Below are positions 7,792 to 16,245 of a DNA stretch of 64,000 nucleotides, in pieces (position 1 is the first letter of the stretch; every line of letters begins with the position of its first letter). The DNA is from Flavobacteriaceae bacterium (GTDB taxonomy: Bacteria > Bacteroidota > Bacteroidia > Flavobacteriales > Flavobacteriaceae): contig CANFNV010000002.1 in NCBI GenBank assembly GCA_947448525.1, positions 62,001-126,000 of the forward strand, given 5' to 3'. Both the position numbers and the translations under genes were made by a program. The notes beneath the pieces were generated by a model. It did not search any database. It was not told the origin of the DNA and was given only the letters and a program-made list of their open reading frames with translations.

Positions 7792-9984
7792 ATGGGAAAA
7801 AAATTTACAATTGTTTTGTTACTTTTTTTTGTTGCCTCATTTGCGCAGCAGGAAGTAGCTAAAAAGATACAGGAATTAGAAAAAAAACAAACTATTTTCA
7901 GCCCTTTTTCGGTGTTGAATGTAGTTCAAAACACTTCTGGATATTCTTTAGACAAAGTGGTCGCAAGTGCTACCATTGCTACTATTAAAACTAATGTAAT
8001 TAACGATATTGTTGCCAATAATTACCAGAATATTGAGCTGACAATTCCTTACCAAAAAAAAAATATTACGCTAGATTTATATCAAGTAAATCTTGTTGCA
8101 GAAGGTTTTCATGTAGATACAGATAAACTAAAAAACATTACGTACCAAAAAGGGGTGTATTACCGCGGTATTGTAAAAGGCGATTATGCTTCGGTGGTTT
8201 CATTCAATTTTTTTAATAATGAATTGAACGGCGTGATCTCTAGTCCAGAATTGTCCAATGTAGTTATTGGAAAATTAGACAAAAAAAACAATACAACCGA
8301 TTATATTATTTATGCCGATACGAATTTAAAAATAGCCAATTCATTTGAATGTAGCTTTAAAGACGACGAATCTAAAAGTGCTACTACCACATCTAATACT
8401 AAAAATACTTCGAATAACCGTTGCGTTTCAATATATTTTGAAATAGATTACAACTTATTTCAAAGCAACAATAACAGCACCACAGAAACAACCAATTGGA
8501 TTACATCAGTTTTTAATAACATTCAAGCCTTATATGCTAACGACGGAATATCAGTAGCTATAAAATCGTTATATATTTGGACGACATTAGATCCGTATGA
8601 AGGCGTTGGAACAACCTCTACCGATTATTTATATAAATTTAATGATGTCCGACCAGTATTTGATGGTGATGTTGGCCAATTAGTTGGAATCGATGCAGGA
8701 GGATTGGGGGGAGTTGCTGTGGGTATTAACGGACTTTGCTCTCAATACAATTTTAGTTATTCCGATGTGAATTTTTCGTTTAACAATGTTCCAACTTTTT
8801 CATGGACTATTGAGGTAATTACCCATGAACTTGGACATTTATTAGGTTCTCCTCACACCCATGCTTGTGTATGGAACGGAAACAATTCAGCTATTGATAA
8901 TTGCGCGGGAGTTGCTATAGGAACAACGGCAGAAGGATATTCCTGTATGTCTTCACCGCCACTTATTCCTTCTTCCACAGAAAAAGGAACGATTATGAGT
9001 TATTGTCACTTAATAAGTGGAATTGGAATTAATTTAAGTAATGGATTTGGCACGCAACCTGCTGTAGCTATTATAAATGCTGTTAACAGCGGAATATGTT
9101 TGAGTACCAATTGCATCGATACTTGCATCAATTCCGTGGCATCAATAAATATCAATTCCGTTTCTAGTTCAACGGCTGCTTTTAGTTGGATGGATTTAGG
9201 TTCGGGTTTTTCTTCTTGGCAAGTAGCAATTTATCCGTTTGGAAGTATGGCTACTTCTTGGTTAAACGTTTCAACCCCATCTTTTACTTCAACAGGATTA
9301 TCCCCAAACACATATTATATTATTGAAGTAAGACCCAATTGTTCTTTAGGGTTGATTTCTGGAAGTAGAAAACTTATGTTTATTACCGCTGCAGACTTTT
9401 GTGACGGTCTTGATTATACCGATTCGGGTGGCGTAAACAATAATTATTCCGACCAAGAAACGGTTGTTAGAACTATCATTCCTAATGTCACAAACAACTC
9501 TATTGTATTGACATTCTCGGAATTTAATTTTGAACAAGATTACGATTTTCTGTCTGTTTTTGATGGCAATACAACTGCGGCAACCATATTAGGTAAATTT
9601 ACAGGGACTACAATTCCTGGTCCCTTTACATCAACTGCTGCCGACGGCTCTTTGACGGTTACCTATACTTCAGACCAATTTTTAAACTTCTCTGGATTTG
9701 TGGCCAACATTTCGTGTACGCCAAACTTAAGTGTAAACAACTACAATGGCTACCTCGACTTTAGTTATTATCCCAATCCAACCAATGGAAAGGTTTGTAT
9801 TGTTTCCAAAACGAATATTAACAAAGTATCCGTTTATGGTGTTACCGGACAATTGTTGTATGAAAATGAGATTCATTCTTTAATTACCAATGTTGATATT
9901 TCATCTTTGGCAGTCGGAACCTATTTTTTTAAACTTAAATTTGATGGAGATAAAGAAGCCAATTTTAAAGTGATGCGAGAATAG
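7792..9984 (+). CDS. Secreted reprolysin-like zinc metalloprotease, T9SS cargo
   Basis: A 730-residue modular exoenzyme. In order: a signal peptide (to about residue 18, ending SFAQ), a propeptide-like region, a metzincin protease domain with HELGHLLGSPH at 345-355 (three zinc-binding histidines and the catalytic Glu), an FN3-like region (about 447-533), a CUB-like domain (about 536-643, starting CDGLDYTDSGG) and a type A T9SS sorting domain (about 656-730, with YPNPTNG and a terminal KVMRE). The last would direct it across the outer membrane through the T9SS. An upstream ATG at 7771 adds only a few residues before the leader. The terminator behind it is shared with atpG. Confidence 0.92.
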   Translation: MGKKFTIVLLLFFVASFAQQEVAKKIQELEKKQTIFSPFSVLNVVQNTSGYSLDKVVASATIATIKTNVINDIVANNYQNIELTIPYQKKNITLDLYQVNLVAEGFHVDTDKLKNITYQKGVYYRGIVKGDYASVVSFNFFNNELNGVISSPELSNVVIGKLDKKNNTTDYIIYADTNLKIANSFECSFKDDESKSATTTSNTKNTSNNRCVSIYFEIDYNLFQSNNNSTTETTNWITSVFNNIQALYANDGISVAIKSLYIWTTLDPYEGVGTTSTDYLYKFNDVRPVFDGDVGQLVGIDAGGLGGVAVGINGLCSQYNFSYSDVNFSFNNVPTFSWTIEVITHELGHLLGSPHTHACVWNGNNSAIDNCAGVAIGTTAEGYSCMSSPPLIPSSTEKGTIMSYCHLISGIGINLSNGFGTQPAVAIINAVNSGICLSTNCIDTCINSVASININSVSSSTAAFSWMDLGSGFSSWQVAIYPFGSMATSWLNVSTPSFTSTGLSPNTYYIIEVRPNCSLGLISGSRKLMFITAADFCDGLDYTDSGGVNNNYSDQETVVRTIIPNVTNNSIVLTFSEFNFEQDYDFLSVFDGNTTAATILGKFTGTTIPGPFTSTAADGSLTVTYTSDQFLNFSGFVANISCTPNLSVNNYNGYLDFSYYPNPTNGKVCIVSKTNINKVSVYGVTGQLLYENEIHSLITNVDISSLAVGTYFFKLKFDGDKEANFKVMRE

Positions 9985-10052
9985 ATCAAATTTTAAAAAG
10001 CAAAACCCATACACCTATTTTATTAACTCATTTATGCTATTCCATTCTACAA

Positions 10053-10080
10053 AAAAAACCTGAAATAATTCAGGTTTTTT
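10053..10080. terminator. Bidirectional terminator between the protease gene and atpG
   Basis: A 12-bp stem (10053-10064 with 10069-10080, core CCTGAA/TTCAGG) flanked by A on one side and T on the other, with a 4-base loop. It can end transcripts from both convergent genes. Confidence 0.85.
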
Positions 10081-10119
10081 CTATTTAGTCATTCTATAAT
10101 TTAAAATAAAGGTTATAAA

Positions 10120-10980
10120 TTATCCTTTTAAAGCTTCTGCACCACCTACAATTTCTAAGATTTCATTAGTAATTGCAGCCTGACGTGCTTTATTGTAAGT
10201 TAATTTTAATTGGTCTCTTAATTCGGTTGCGTTATCGGTAGCTTTGTGCATTGCGGTCATACGAGCGCCATGTTCCGATGCAAATGAATCACGAATTGAT
10301 TTGTATAATTGAGTTCTTAATGACTTTGGAATCAATGTCAACACAATTTCTTCTTTTGATGGTTCAAAAATATAATCGCTTGTAGAAACTGGTGAATCAG
10401 ATTTTACTGGTGCTAAGGGTAAAAACTGTTCTGTTTGAACAATTTGTGTCGCTGCATTTTTGAATTGGTTGTAAACAATTTCGATTTTGTCATATTCGCC
10501 AGAAATAAACTTATCGGTTAAGATTTGAGCTATTTCAGAAATAGAATCAAAAGTTAAATTATCAAAAACTTCGCTTTTATTGCCAATAACTGTATTTGTT
10601 TTGCATAAAGCGTCGTTTCCTTTTTTACCAATAGCAAAAACATCTACTTGCTTTCCAGAATAGGAGTCTGCAATTAACTTTGCTTGTTTAACAACATTAG
10701 AGTTAAAAGCGCCGCATAACCCTCTATTTGAAGTTATTGCAACTATTAATACTTTATTAACTTCACGTTGTGTTGTATAGCTTCCACCAACATCACCGTC
10801 TAAAGTTGCACTTAAACTTTGTAATAATTCCGTCAATTTTTCGGCATAAGGTCGCATCGCTGTAATTGCATCTTGTGCTTTTTTCAACTTTGCGGCAGAA
10901 ACCATTTTCATTGCAGAAGTAATCTGCATCGTTGATGAAACGGATGTAATTCTATTACGGATTTCTTTTAAGTTTGCCAT
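10120..10980 (-). CDS. atpG: ATP synthase gamma subunit
   Basis: A 286-residue central-stalk subunit that turns inside the alpha3beta3 head and couples proton flow to ATP synthesis. The N-terminal MANLKEIRNRITSV helix with the SAMKMVSAAKL segment and the C-terminal MHKATDNATELRDQL helix form the conserved coiled coil; GLCGAFN is the conserved loop. It is the last gene of the atpBEFHAG operon, 14 bases after atpA, and ends near a bidirectional terminator. Confidence 0.97.
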   Translation of the reverse strand: MANLKEIRNRITSVSSTMQITSAMKMVSAAKLKKAQDAITAMRPYAEKLTELLQSLSATLDGDVGGSYTTQREVNKVLIVAITSNRGLCGAFNSNVVKQAKLIADSYSGKQVDVFAIGKKGNDALCKTNTVIGNKSEVFDNLTFDSISEIAQILTDKFISGEYDKIEIVYNQFKNAATQIVQTEQFLPLAPVKSDSPVSTSDYIFEPSKEEIVLTLIPKSLRTQLYKSIRDSFASEHGARMTAMHKATDNATELRDQLKLTYNKARQAAITNEILEIVGGAEALKG

Positions 10981-10994
10981 GTTAAATTTGAAAA

Positions 10995-12572
10995 TTAGTT
11001 ATATTTTGCTGAAACTTCTTTAGCCGCTTGTTCAATAACATTGGTGATGCTATCGTCCAATTTTCCTGATTTTAAAGCATCCAGAGTATCTCTGTTTTTG
11101 TTGTTTAAGTATTCGATGAAATCTCTCTCGAATTCTTTAACCTTATTTACTGGAACATTTCTTAATAAATTTTTAGATCCTGCATAAATAATTGCAACTT
11201 GATCTTCGACAGTATAAGGGTCATTCAAACCTTGTTTCAAGATTTCTACGTTTCTTCTACCTTTTTCAATTACATTTAAAGTCACGGCATCTAAATCGGA
11301 ACCAAATTTAGCAAAAGCTTCCAATTCACGAAATTGAGCTTGGTCTAATTTTAAGGTCCCCGCTACTTTTTTCATAGATTTAATTTGAGCATTTCCTCCA
11401 ACACGAGATACCGAAATACCTACGTTTATAGCTGGACGAACTCCAGAGTTAAACAAATCTCCATCCAAGAAAATTTGTCCGTCTGTAATCGAAATTACGT
11501 TAGTTGGAATATAAGCAGAAACGTCTCCTGCTTGGGTTTCAATAATTGGCAAAGCAGTTAATGAACCTCCACCTTTTACGATACCTTTTAAAGTATCTGG
11601 TAAGTCGTTCATATTTTTAGCAATATCATCATCTGCAATTACTTTACAAGCTCTTTCTAATAAACGAGAATGCAAGTAAAAAACGTCTCCAGGATATGCC
11701 TCACGACCTGGTGGTCTTCTTAATAAAAGTGATACTTCACGGTAAGCAACAGCTTGTTTAGATAAATCGTCATAAACAATTAATGCTGGACGCCCTGAAT
11801 CACGGAAATATTCTCCGATTGCGGCTCCGGCCATTGGTGCATATACTTGCATTGGTGCTGGATCTGATGCATTAGCTGCTACAATTACGGTATAAGCCAT
11901 TGCTCCTTTTTCTTCTAACATTTTTGCAATTCCTGCTACTGTTGACGCTTTTTGCCCAATAGCAACATAGATACAAAATACTGGTTTCCCTGCATCGTAA
12001 AATTCTTTTTGATTTAAAATAGTGTCGATACAAACTGATGATTTACCAGTTTGACGGTCACCAATAACCAACTCACGTTGTCCACGCCCAACAGGAATCA
12101 TAGCATCTACCGCTTTGATACCGGTTTGTAATGGTTCCGTTACCGGTTGACGAAAGATAACTCCTGGAGCTTTTCTTTCTAATGGCATTTCGTAAAGTTC
12201 GCCATCTATTGGTCCTTTACCATCAATTGGCTCACCAAGAGTGTTTACCACACGACCAATAATTTGCTCGCCAACTTTTAAAGAAGCAATACGTTGTGTT
12301 CTTTTTACTGTTGAACCCTCACGAATTCCTGTTGATGGTCCTAAAAGTACCACGCCAACATTGTCTTCTTCTAAGTTCAATACGATAGCTTCCAATCCGT
12401 TTTCGAATTGAACTAACTCACCATATTGAGCATTTGATAAACCGTAAACACGAGCGATACCATCACCCACTTGAAGCACAGTTCCTACTTCTTCTAAACT
12501 TGCACCTGATTCAAAACCAGATAATTGTTTTTTTAATATTGCTGTAATTTCAGCTGGTTTAATTTCTGCCAT
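10995..12572 (-). CDS. atpA: ATP synthase alpha subunit
   Basis: A 525-residue non-catalytic nucleotide-binding subunit of F1. The P-loop is GDRQTGKS (171-178), and VYDDLSKQA (Walker B) with [12 protein letters not shown] are invariant family blocks. Length is standard. It lies 23 bases after atpH and 14 before atpG. The catalytic beta subunit is not in this window; in Bacteroidetes atpD and atpC are usually a separate operon. Confidence 0.98.
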   Translation of the reverse strand: MAEIKPAEITAILKKQLSGFESGASLEEVGTVLQVGDGIARVYGLSNAQYGELVQFENGLEAIVLNLEEDNVGVVLLGPSTGIREGSTVKRTQRIASLKVGEQIIGRVVNTLGEPIDGKGPIDGELYEMPLERKAPGVIFRQPVTEPLQTGIKAVDAMIPVGRGQRELVIGDRQTGKSSVCIDTILNQKEFYDAGKPVFCIYVAIGQKASTVAGIAKMLEEKGAMAYTVIVAANASDPAPMQVYAPMAGAAIGEYFRDSGRPALIVYDDLSKQAVAYREVSLLLRRPPGREAYPGDVFYLHSRLLERACKVIADDDIAKNMNDLPDTLKGIVKGGGSLTALPIIETQAGDVSAYIPTNVISITDGQIFLDGDLFNSGVRPAINVGISVSRVGGNAQIKSMKKVAGTLKLDQAQFRELEAFAKFGSDLDAVTLNVIEKGRRNVEILKQGLNDPYTVEDQVAIIYAGSKNLLRNVPVNKVKEFERDFIEYLNNKNRDTLDALKSGKLDDSITNVIEQAAKEVSAKYN

Positions 12573-12595
12573 TTTGATGTATCTTTAATGGAATT

Positions 12596-13123
12596 CTAAT
12601 TGCTAAACTCTCTTTTTAATTCACTTAATTTACTTGCTACTGAAGCATTGTATTGTTGGTCACCAACACGCAATATAAATCCGCCAATAATTGCTGGATC
12701 TACAATGTTGTGGATGGTAATTTTTTTATTTGAAAACTCCCCAATTTTAGCCAATACTTTAGTTTCTAATTCTGGTGTAATTGGAAACGCTGTAGTTACT
12801 TTAGCAACTTCTATTCCGTTACTTTCGTCAAACAATCTATTGTATTGAATTGCTATTTCTTGAAGTATTTCAAATCTTTTATTTTCAAATAACAAATGAA
12901 ACAAACTATTGGTCTCTGCTTGAACATTTGAAAATATTTCTGATATAGCCGATTTCTTAACTTCCATTTTAATTATCGGACTAGTAAGAAAATGTTTTAA
13001 TTCAGGACTTTCAGTGATTGCTGTAACAATCGACTTCATATCGTTGTTTACAGCATCTGATTTTCCTGAAGATTTTGCAATATCTATAATTGCTTTGGCA
13101 TATCTAATCGCTGCTCTAGACAT
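12596..13123 (-). CDS. atpH: ATP synthase delta subunit
   Basis: A 175-residue peripheral-stalk subunit (OSCP-type) that joins the b subunits to the top of F1. It starts MSRAAIRYAKAI, the typical RYAKAL-like helix, and ends with the conserved GGFILRVGDQQYNASVASKL segment. It sits between atpF (5-base gap) and atpA (23 bases). Confidence 0.96.
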   Translation of the reverse strand: MSRAAIRYAKAIIDIAKSSGKSDAVNNDMKSIVTAITESPELKHFLTSPIIKMEVKKSAISEIFSNVQAETNSLFHLLFENKRFEILQEIAIQYNRLFDESNGIEVAKVTTAFPITPELETKVLAKIGEFSNKKITIHNIVDPAIIGGFILRVGDQQYNASVASKLSELKREFSN

Positions 13124-13128
13124 AATGA

Positions 13129-13629
13129 TTAGTTTAATTTAGCGTCACCCAACATTTTCTCAACCAATTTAGCTTGAGATTCTTTGTTAGATAATTCTTC
13201 TCTTAATACTTTTTCTGCGATTTCTAATGACAGAGATGAAACTTGATTTTTCAATTCTGCCATCGCTGCATTTTTTTCACTTTCAATAGCTGCTTTGGCT
13301 TGAGCAATCATTTTTTCTCCCGCTGCTTGCGCTTCTGATTTTGCATCATTGATCATTTTATCTTTGATTTCACGCGCTTCTTTCATCATTAGATCGCGCT
13401 CTGCTCTTGCATCAGCTAATAATTTCTCATTATCTGATTTTAAATTTTGCATTTCTTTCTTTGCATTTTCAGCAGAAAGTAAGGCGTTTTTAATACCCTC
13501 TTCTCTTTCGTTTACTGCATCAAGAATTGGTTTCCATGCAAATTTTTTCAAAAGGAAAATCAAAGCAATAAATAAAATTGTTTGTAAAATAAACAATCCT
13601 AATGAAATATGTCCAAATAATTCTTCCAT
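13129..13629 (-). CDS. atpF: ATP synthase b subunit
   Basis: A 166-residue stator protein. One N-terminal membrane helix (about residues 10-27) is followed by a long charged Ala/Glu/Lys-rich coiled coil, with the usual FAWKPILDAVNEREEGI segment just after the membrane. Length is normal for the family. It follows atpE after an 81-base gap that contains a stable hairpin. Confidence 0.96.
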   Translation of the reverse strand: MEELFGHISLGLFILQTILFIALIFLLKKFAWKPILDAVNEREEGIKNALLSAENAKKEMQNLKSDNEKLLADARAERDLMMKEAREIKDKMINDAKSEAQAAGEKMIAQAKAAIESEKNAAMAELKNQVSSLSLEIAEKVLREELSNKESQAKLVEKMLGDAKLN

Positions 13630-13665
13630 TCTATATTTCTTTAAATAATTTTGTTTTTAATAAGT

Positions 13666-13700
13666 AACAAAAGTTGCAACCAACCGTTACAACTTTTGTT
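13666..13700 (-). promoter_or_regulatory. Intra-operon hairpin between atpE and atpF
   Basis: A perfect 11-bp inverted repeat (13666-13676 with 13690-13700, arm AACAAAAGTTG) with a 13-base loop in the atpE-atpF gap. No T-run follows on the minus strand, so it is more likely an mRNA 3'-end stabiliser or processing site than a full terminator. Confidence 0.55.
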
Positions 13701-13710
13701 TTTTAAAATG

Positions 13711-13902
13711 TTACGATGCAAAAATTGCAGCGAAACCAATTCCTTCAATAAGCGCAGCAGCAATAAGCATAGCTGTTTGGATTTTTCCAGTAGCTTCTGG
13801 TTGACGTGCAATGGCATCCATTGCAGAACCACCGATTCTACCTATACCAATACCTGCTCCGATAACTACTAATCCTGCTCCAACGATTCTAGGGATTTCC
13901 AT
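13711..13902 (-). CDS. atpE: ATP synthase c subunit
   Basis: A 63-residue two-helix proteolipid of the rotor ring. The glycine-rich first helix (GAGIGIGRIGG) is followed by the polar RQPE loop (33-36) and the ion-carrying E53 in the second helix. There is no Gln in helix 1 and no Ser/Thr after E53, which points to H+ rather than Na+ specificity. It is slightly shorter than most c subunits (70-80) but typical of Bacteroidetes. Confidence 0.96.
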   Translation of the reverse strand: MEIPRIVGAGLVVIGAGIGIGRIGGSAMDAIARQPEATGKIQTAMLIAAALIEGIGFAAIFAS

Positions 13903-13967
13903 AAAAATATGTATTAAAAATTAAACATTTGTTATTGTGGCTTAAAGCTGAATGCAGTAAGATTTTC

Positions 13968-13987
13968 GCTTATTGCTTATTGCTTAT
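13968..13987. repeat. Short 7-bp tandem repeat in the atpB-atpE spacer
   Basis: GCTTATT repeated 2.9 times just downstream of atpB on the minus strand. Non-coding. Confidence 0.7.
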
Positions 13988-13994
13988 AAAGCTT

Positions 13995-15125
13995 TTAATG
14001 ATGCGCCTCTTCGTGGTGGTGCTCTTCTGAAGCAGAACCAAAATATAAAGCGGCCAACATTGTGAAAATATATGCTTGTAATAATGCTACTAAAACCTCT
14101 AATAATGTTAAAACAAATGACAATAAGAAAGCCAACGGACTTCCAACAATGCTATTTGCTTTATACATTAATGCTATCAAACTCATTAATACAACGTGCC
14201 CTGCCAACATATTGGCATACAAACGAATCATTAATGAAAATGGTTTAATAATTGTTCCCAACAACTCGATTGGTGCTAATATGAATTTCATTGGAACTGG
14301 TACTCCTGGCATCCAAAAAATATGTTTCCAATAATCTTTTTTAGCAGTAAATGTTGTAATAATATAAGTTAAAAGAGCCAATGCTCCTGTAATCGCTAAA
14401 TTTCCTGTAATATTTACTCCTAGTGGCGTTAATCCGAAAACATTTGAAAACCAAACAAAGAAAAATATCGTTAATAAGAAACTCATGTATTTTTTATAGT
14501 TCTTTTCTCCAATATTTGGAATAGCTATTTCGTCTCTTATGTATAAAATAATTGGTTCAAAAAATCTTCCGGCACCTTTTGCAATAGAACCATTCTTTTT
14601 GTATGATTTACCTAAACCAGCAAATAATAAAAACATTATTACACTGACTAATATAATCATAAAAAAACTTTTAGTGATAGAAAAATCTAATGGTTTATCG
14701 TTTTCAATATGTCCTTTAGTATTTTCTAATAAAGTTCCTGAAGCGTCAGTTTTATAAATTTTCCCGTCATGATGGCTAATTTTATAGTAATTTCCTCCGT
14801 CTTCGGCAGCCTCTTCTCCATGTTCAAATTTTGAAGAAGAAAAAACATGCAATCCATTATCCCAAAGAATAACTGGCAACGGAAAACCAACATGGTGCGC
14901 TGCATTTTTACCGTATGAAAAAATATGAAAATCGTGAGAATCTAATAAGTGATGTTGGATAAACTCTTTTCGTTCTTCATCTTTTTTTTCATCTTCCGAC
15001 AACACTTTAGTTTCTACTTTCTTAGTATCTTGTAAAGTATCTGAAGTAGTTGCCTTGCCAAAAAATGGAACAAAAGCTACTAAAATTACCATTAAAAAAT
15101 GAATCGGTTTTTTCGAAAACACCAT
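13995..15125 (-). CDS. atpB: ATP synthase a subunit with N-terminal extension
   Basis: A 376-residue membrane subunit that forms the proton half-channels. The essential arginine is R301 in FSLMIRLYANMLAGH, with five to six membrane helices from about residue 150 onward. An N-terminal extension of some 140 residues, absent from E. coli AtpB, begins with a signal-like hydrophobic segment (10-24) and then a charged, His-rich region; the C-terminus is also His-rich (EEHHHEEAHH). Such extensions are known in Bacteroidetes. First gene of atpBEFHAG, with its own promoter. Confidence 0.96.
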   Translation of the reverse strand: MVFSKKPIHFLMVILVAFVPFFGKATTSDTLQDTKKVETKVLSEDEKKDEERKEFIQHHLLDSHDFHIFSYGKNAAHHVGFPLPVILWDNGLHVFSSSKFEHGEEAAEDGGNYYKISHHDGKIYKTDASGTLLENTKGHIENDKPLDFSITKSFFMIILVSVIMFLLFAGLGKSYKKNGSIAKGAGRFFEPIILYIRDEIAIPNIGEKNYKKYMSFLLTIFFFVWFSNVFGLTPLGVNITGNLAITGALALLTYIITTFTAKKDYWKHIFWMPGVPVPMKFILAPIELLGTIIKPFSLMIRLYANMLAGHVVLMSLIALMYKANSIVGSPLAFLLSFVLTLLEVLVALLQAYIFTMLAALYFGSASEEHHHEEAHH

Positions 15126-15165
15126 AACTTAAAATTATCTTAATTTTTACTTCTGAAATTTGGTG

Positions 15166-15194
15166 CAAAGGTACATCTTTTATTAATATTCAAA
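15166..15194 (-). promoter_or_regulatory. Promoter of the atpBEFHAG operon
   Basis: Minus-strand TTTG (15191-15194), a 17-base spacer and TACCTTTG (15166-15173), about 40 bases before the atpB ATG. A strong match to the Bacteroidetes primary sigma consensus. Confidence 0.7.
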
Positions 15195-15240
15195 AGTATA
15201 ATCAATAATTTTTTGACTAAATTATCAGATTTGATACGAT

Positions 15241-15645
15241 TTATTGATTTTTATTTAAGATTCTTACAGTTACTACCGTTTCTATTGTTAAAAACACAGC
15301 GAAAGTTATAAAAAAATTTATTTTTTCTGGATTTAATAGTTGAATAGTCGATTGCAATATAGGATGTAACAAAACATAAGAAATTATCATTTTGATACAG
15401 GTTAGTAAAAGAAATGTTTGACCAACACTATCAATGTTTTTTTCATTCATATTTATTAGAACTAAAACGATGGCTAAAGAACAAATAGTAAAAAATAAAT
15501 ATAAAAGTGGGGAAGAATACCTAAATTTTTGTTCAACTAATGAACTCAAAGCGAAATGCAAAAAGGTTTTGTGAATGATAAAGGCAACTAAAGCGAGAAG
15601 AAAAACTTCTAAAACCGGCTTGTATTTATTTTTCATTTTTATCAT
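15241..15645 (-). CDS. Small four-helix membrane protein beside the ATP synthase operon
   Basis: A 134-residue hydrophobic protein with about four membrane segments, a basic N-terminus (MIKMKNKYK) and the tail VRILNKNQ. I know similar proteins as a DUF6168-type family of Flavobacteriia that sits next to atp genes; the family name is from memory. It overlaps the end of atpZ by 20 bases, so the two are probably translationally coupled. By position it resembles AtpI-like assembly factors, but no motif proves that. An alternative start is the ATG three codons in. Confidence 0.7.
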   Translation of the reverse strand: MIKMKNKYKPVLEVFLLALVAFIIHKTFLHFALSSLVEQKFRYSSPLLYLFFTICSLAIVLVLINMNEKNIDSVGQTFLLLTCIKMIISYVLLHPILQSTIQLLNPEKINFFITFAVFLTIETVVTVRILNKNQ

Positions 15646-15868
15646 CCATCGCGTTGATTTCTTTTAACTGTCGGTTTAAATTATAAAATGCCAAAGCAAC
15701 ACCAACTAAAGTTAGTACTTTGACATATGTATTATTTGAATTTGGATACTTAACATCCAACCAATTGCCGCCTTTTGCAAAAAGATAAATCACTACTCCC
15801 ATCTGAATAGGAATATTGATAAATGCCAACCACTTATTACGCTGTTTTTTCTTCGACGGCTTGTCCAT
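15626..15868 (-). CDS. atpZ: AtpZ/AtpI-like ATP synthase accessory protein
   Basis: An 80-residue protein with two membrane helices separated by the conserved GGNWLDVKYP turn, as in AtpZ/AtpI proteins that assist c-ring assembly or ion supply to F1Fo. A basic N-terminus (KPSKKKQRNKW) precedes the first helix. It overlaps the bactofilin gene by 32 bases in another frame and the following small membrane protein by 20 bases, which implies translational coupling. It is upstream of, but has a separate promoter from, atpBEFHAG. Confidence 0.82.
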   Translation of the reverse strand: MDKPSKKKQRNKWLAFINIPIQMGVVIYLFAKGGNWLDVKYPNSNNTYVKVLTLVGVALAFYNLNRQLKEINAMDDKNEK

Positions 15869-16241
15869 TATGTGGAAGGTTTTTTAAATGCGGTTTCATT
15901 ATACAACTCGCACTAAATTCTGCGCCGGGCTCAACGGATAGTTTTCCGCAAACCACTTCTCCTTGTACACTCGATTTTAATTTAATATTCAGCAACTCTG
16001 AAACTTGAATTTTACCTTTGTACTTTCCTTCAATGTCGCAATTTTTACAAACTACATCTCCCGTTACACTTCCTGCGGGACCAATAACTAACTTTCCTTT
16101 GGATTCAAAATTTCCTATTAAATGTCCGTCTAATCTAAAATCAGCAGGAGAAACAATATTGCCTTTAATAGTAGTTCCTTCAACAATTCTGTTGGTTTTT
16201 CCTAAAAGGTCTGTATATGACTTTGGTTTTTTATCAAACAT
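15837..16241 (-). CDS. Bactofilin (polymer-forming cytoskeletal protein)
   Basis: A 134-residue bactofilin with a central right-handed beta-helix of repeated short strands (about residues 20-105) that polymerises into filaments, flanked by short disordered ends. Hallmarks are the IVEGTTIKGNI start of the helix and the repeated Gly/hydrophobic pattern through GDVVCKNCDIEGKYKGKI. Bactofilins act in cell shape, polarity and localisation. The gene starts 5 bases after the SprE-like gene, so a link to that lipoprotein is possible. Confidence 0.9.
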   Translation of the reverse strand: MFDKKPKSYTDLLGKTNRIVEGTTIKGNIVSPADFRLDGHLIGNFESKGKLVIGPAGSVTGDVVCKNCDIEGKYKGKIQVSELLNIKLKSSVQGEVVCGKLSVEPGAEFSASCIMKPHLKNLPHNGQAVEEKTA

Positions 16242-16245
16242 CTCT

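Noticed and set aside
13641..13832. Minus-strand ORF overlapping atpE in another frame
   Set aside because: AtpE is clear, and this ORF has no independent features.
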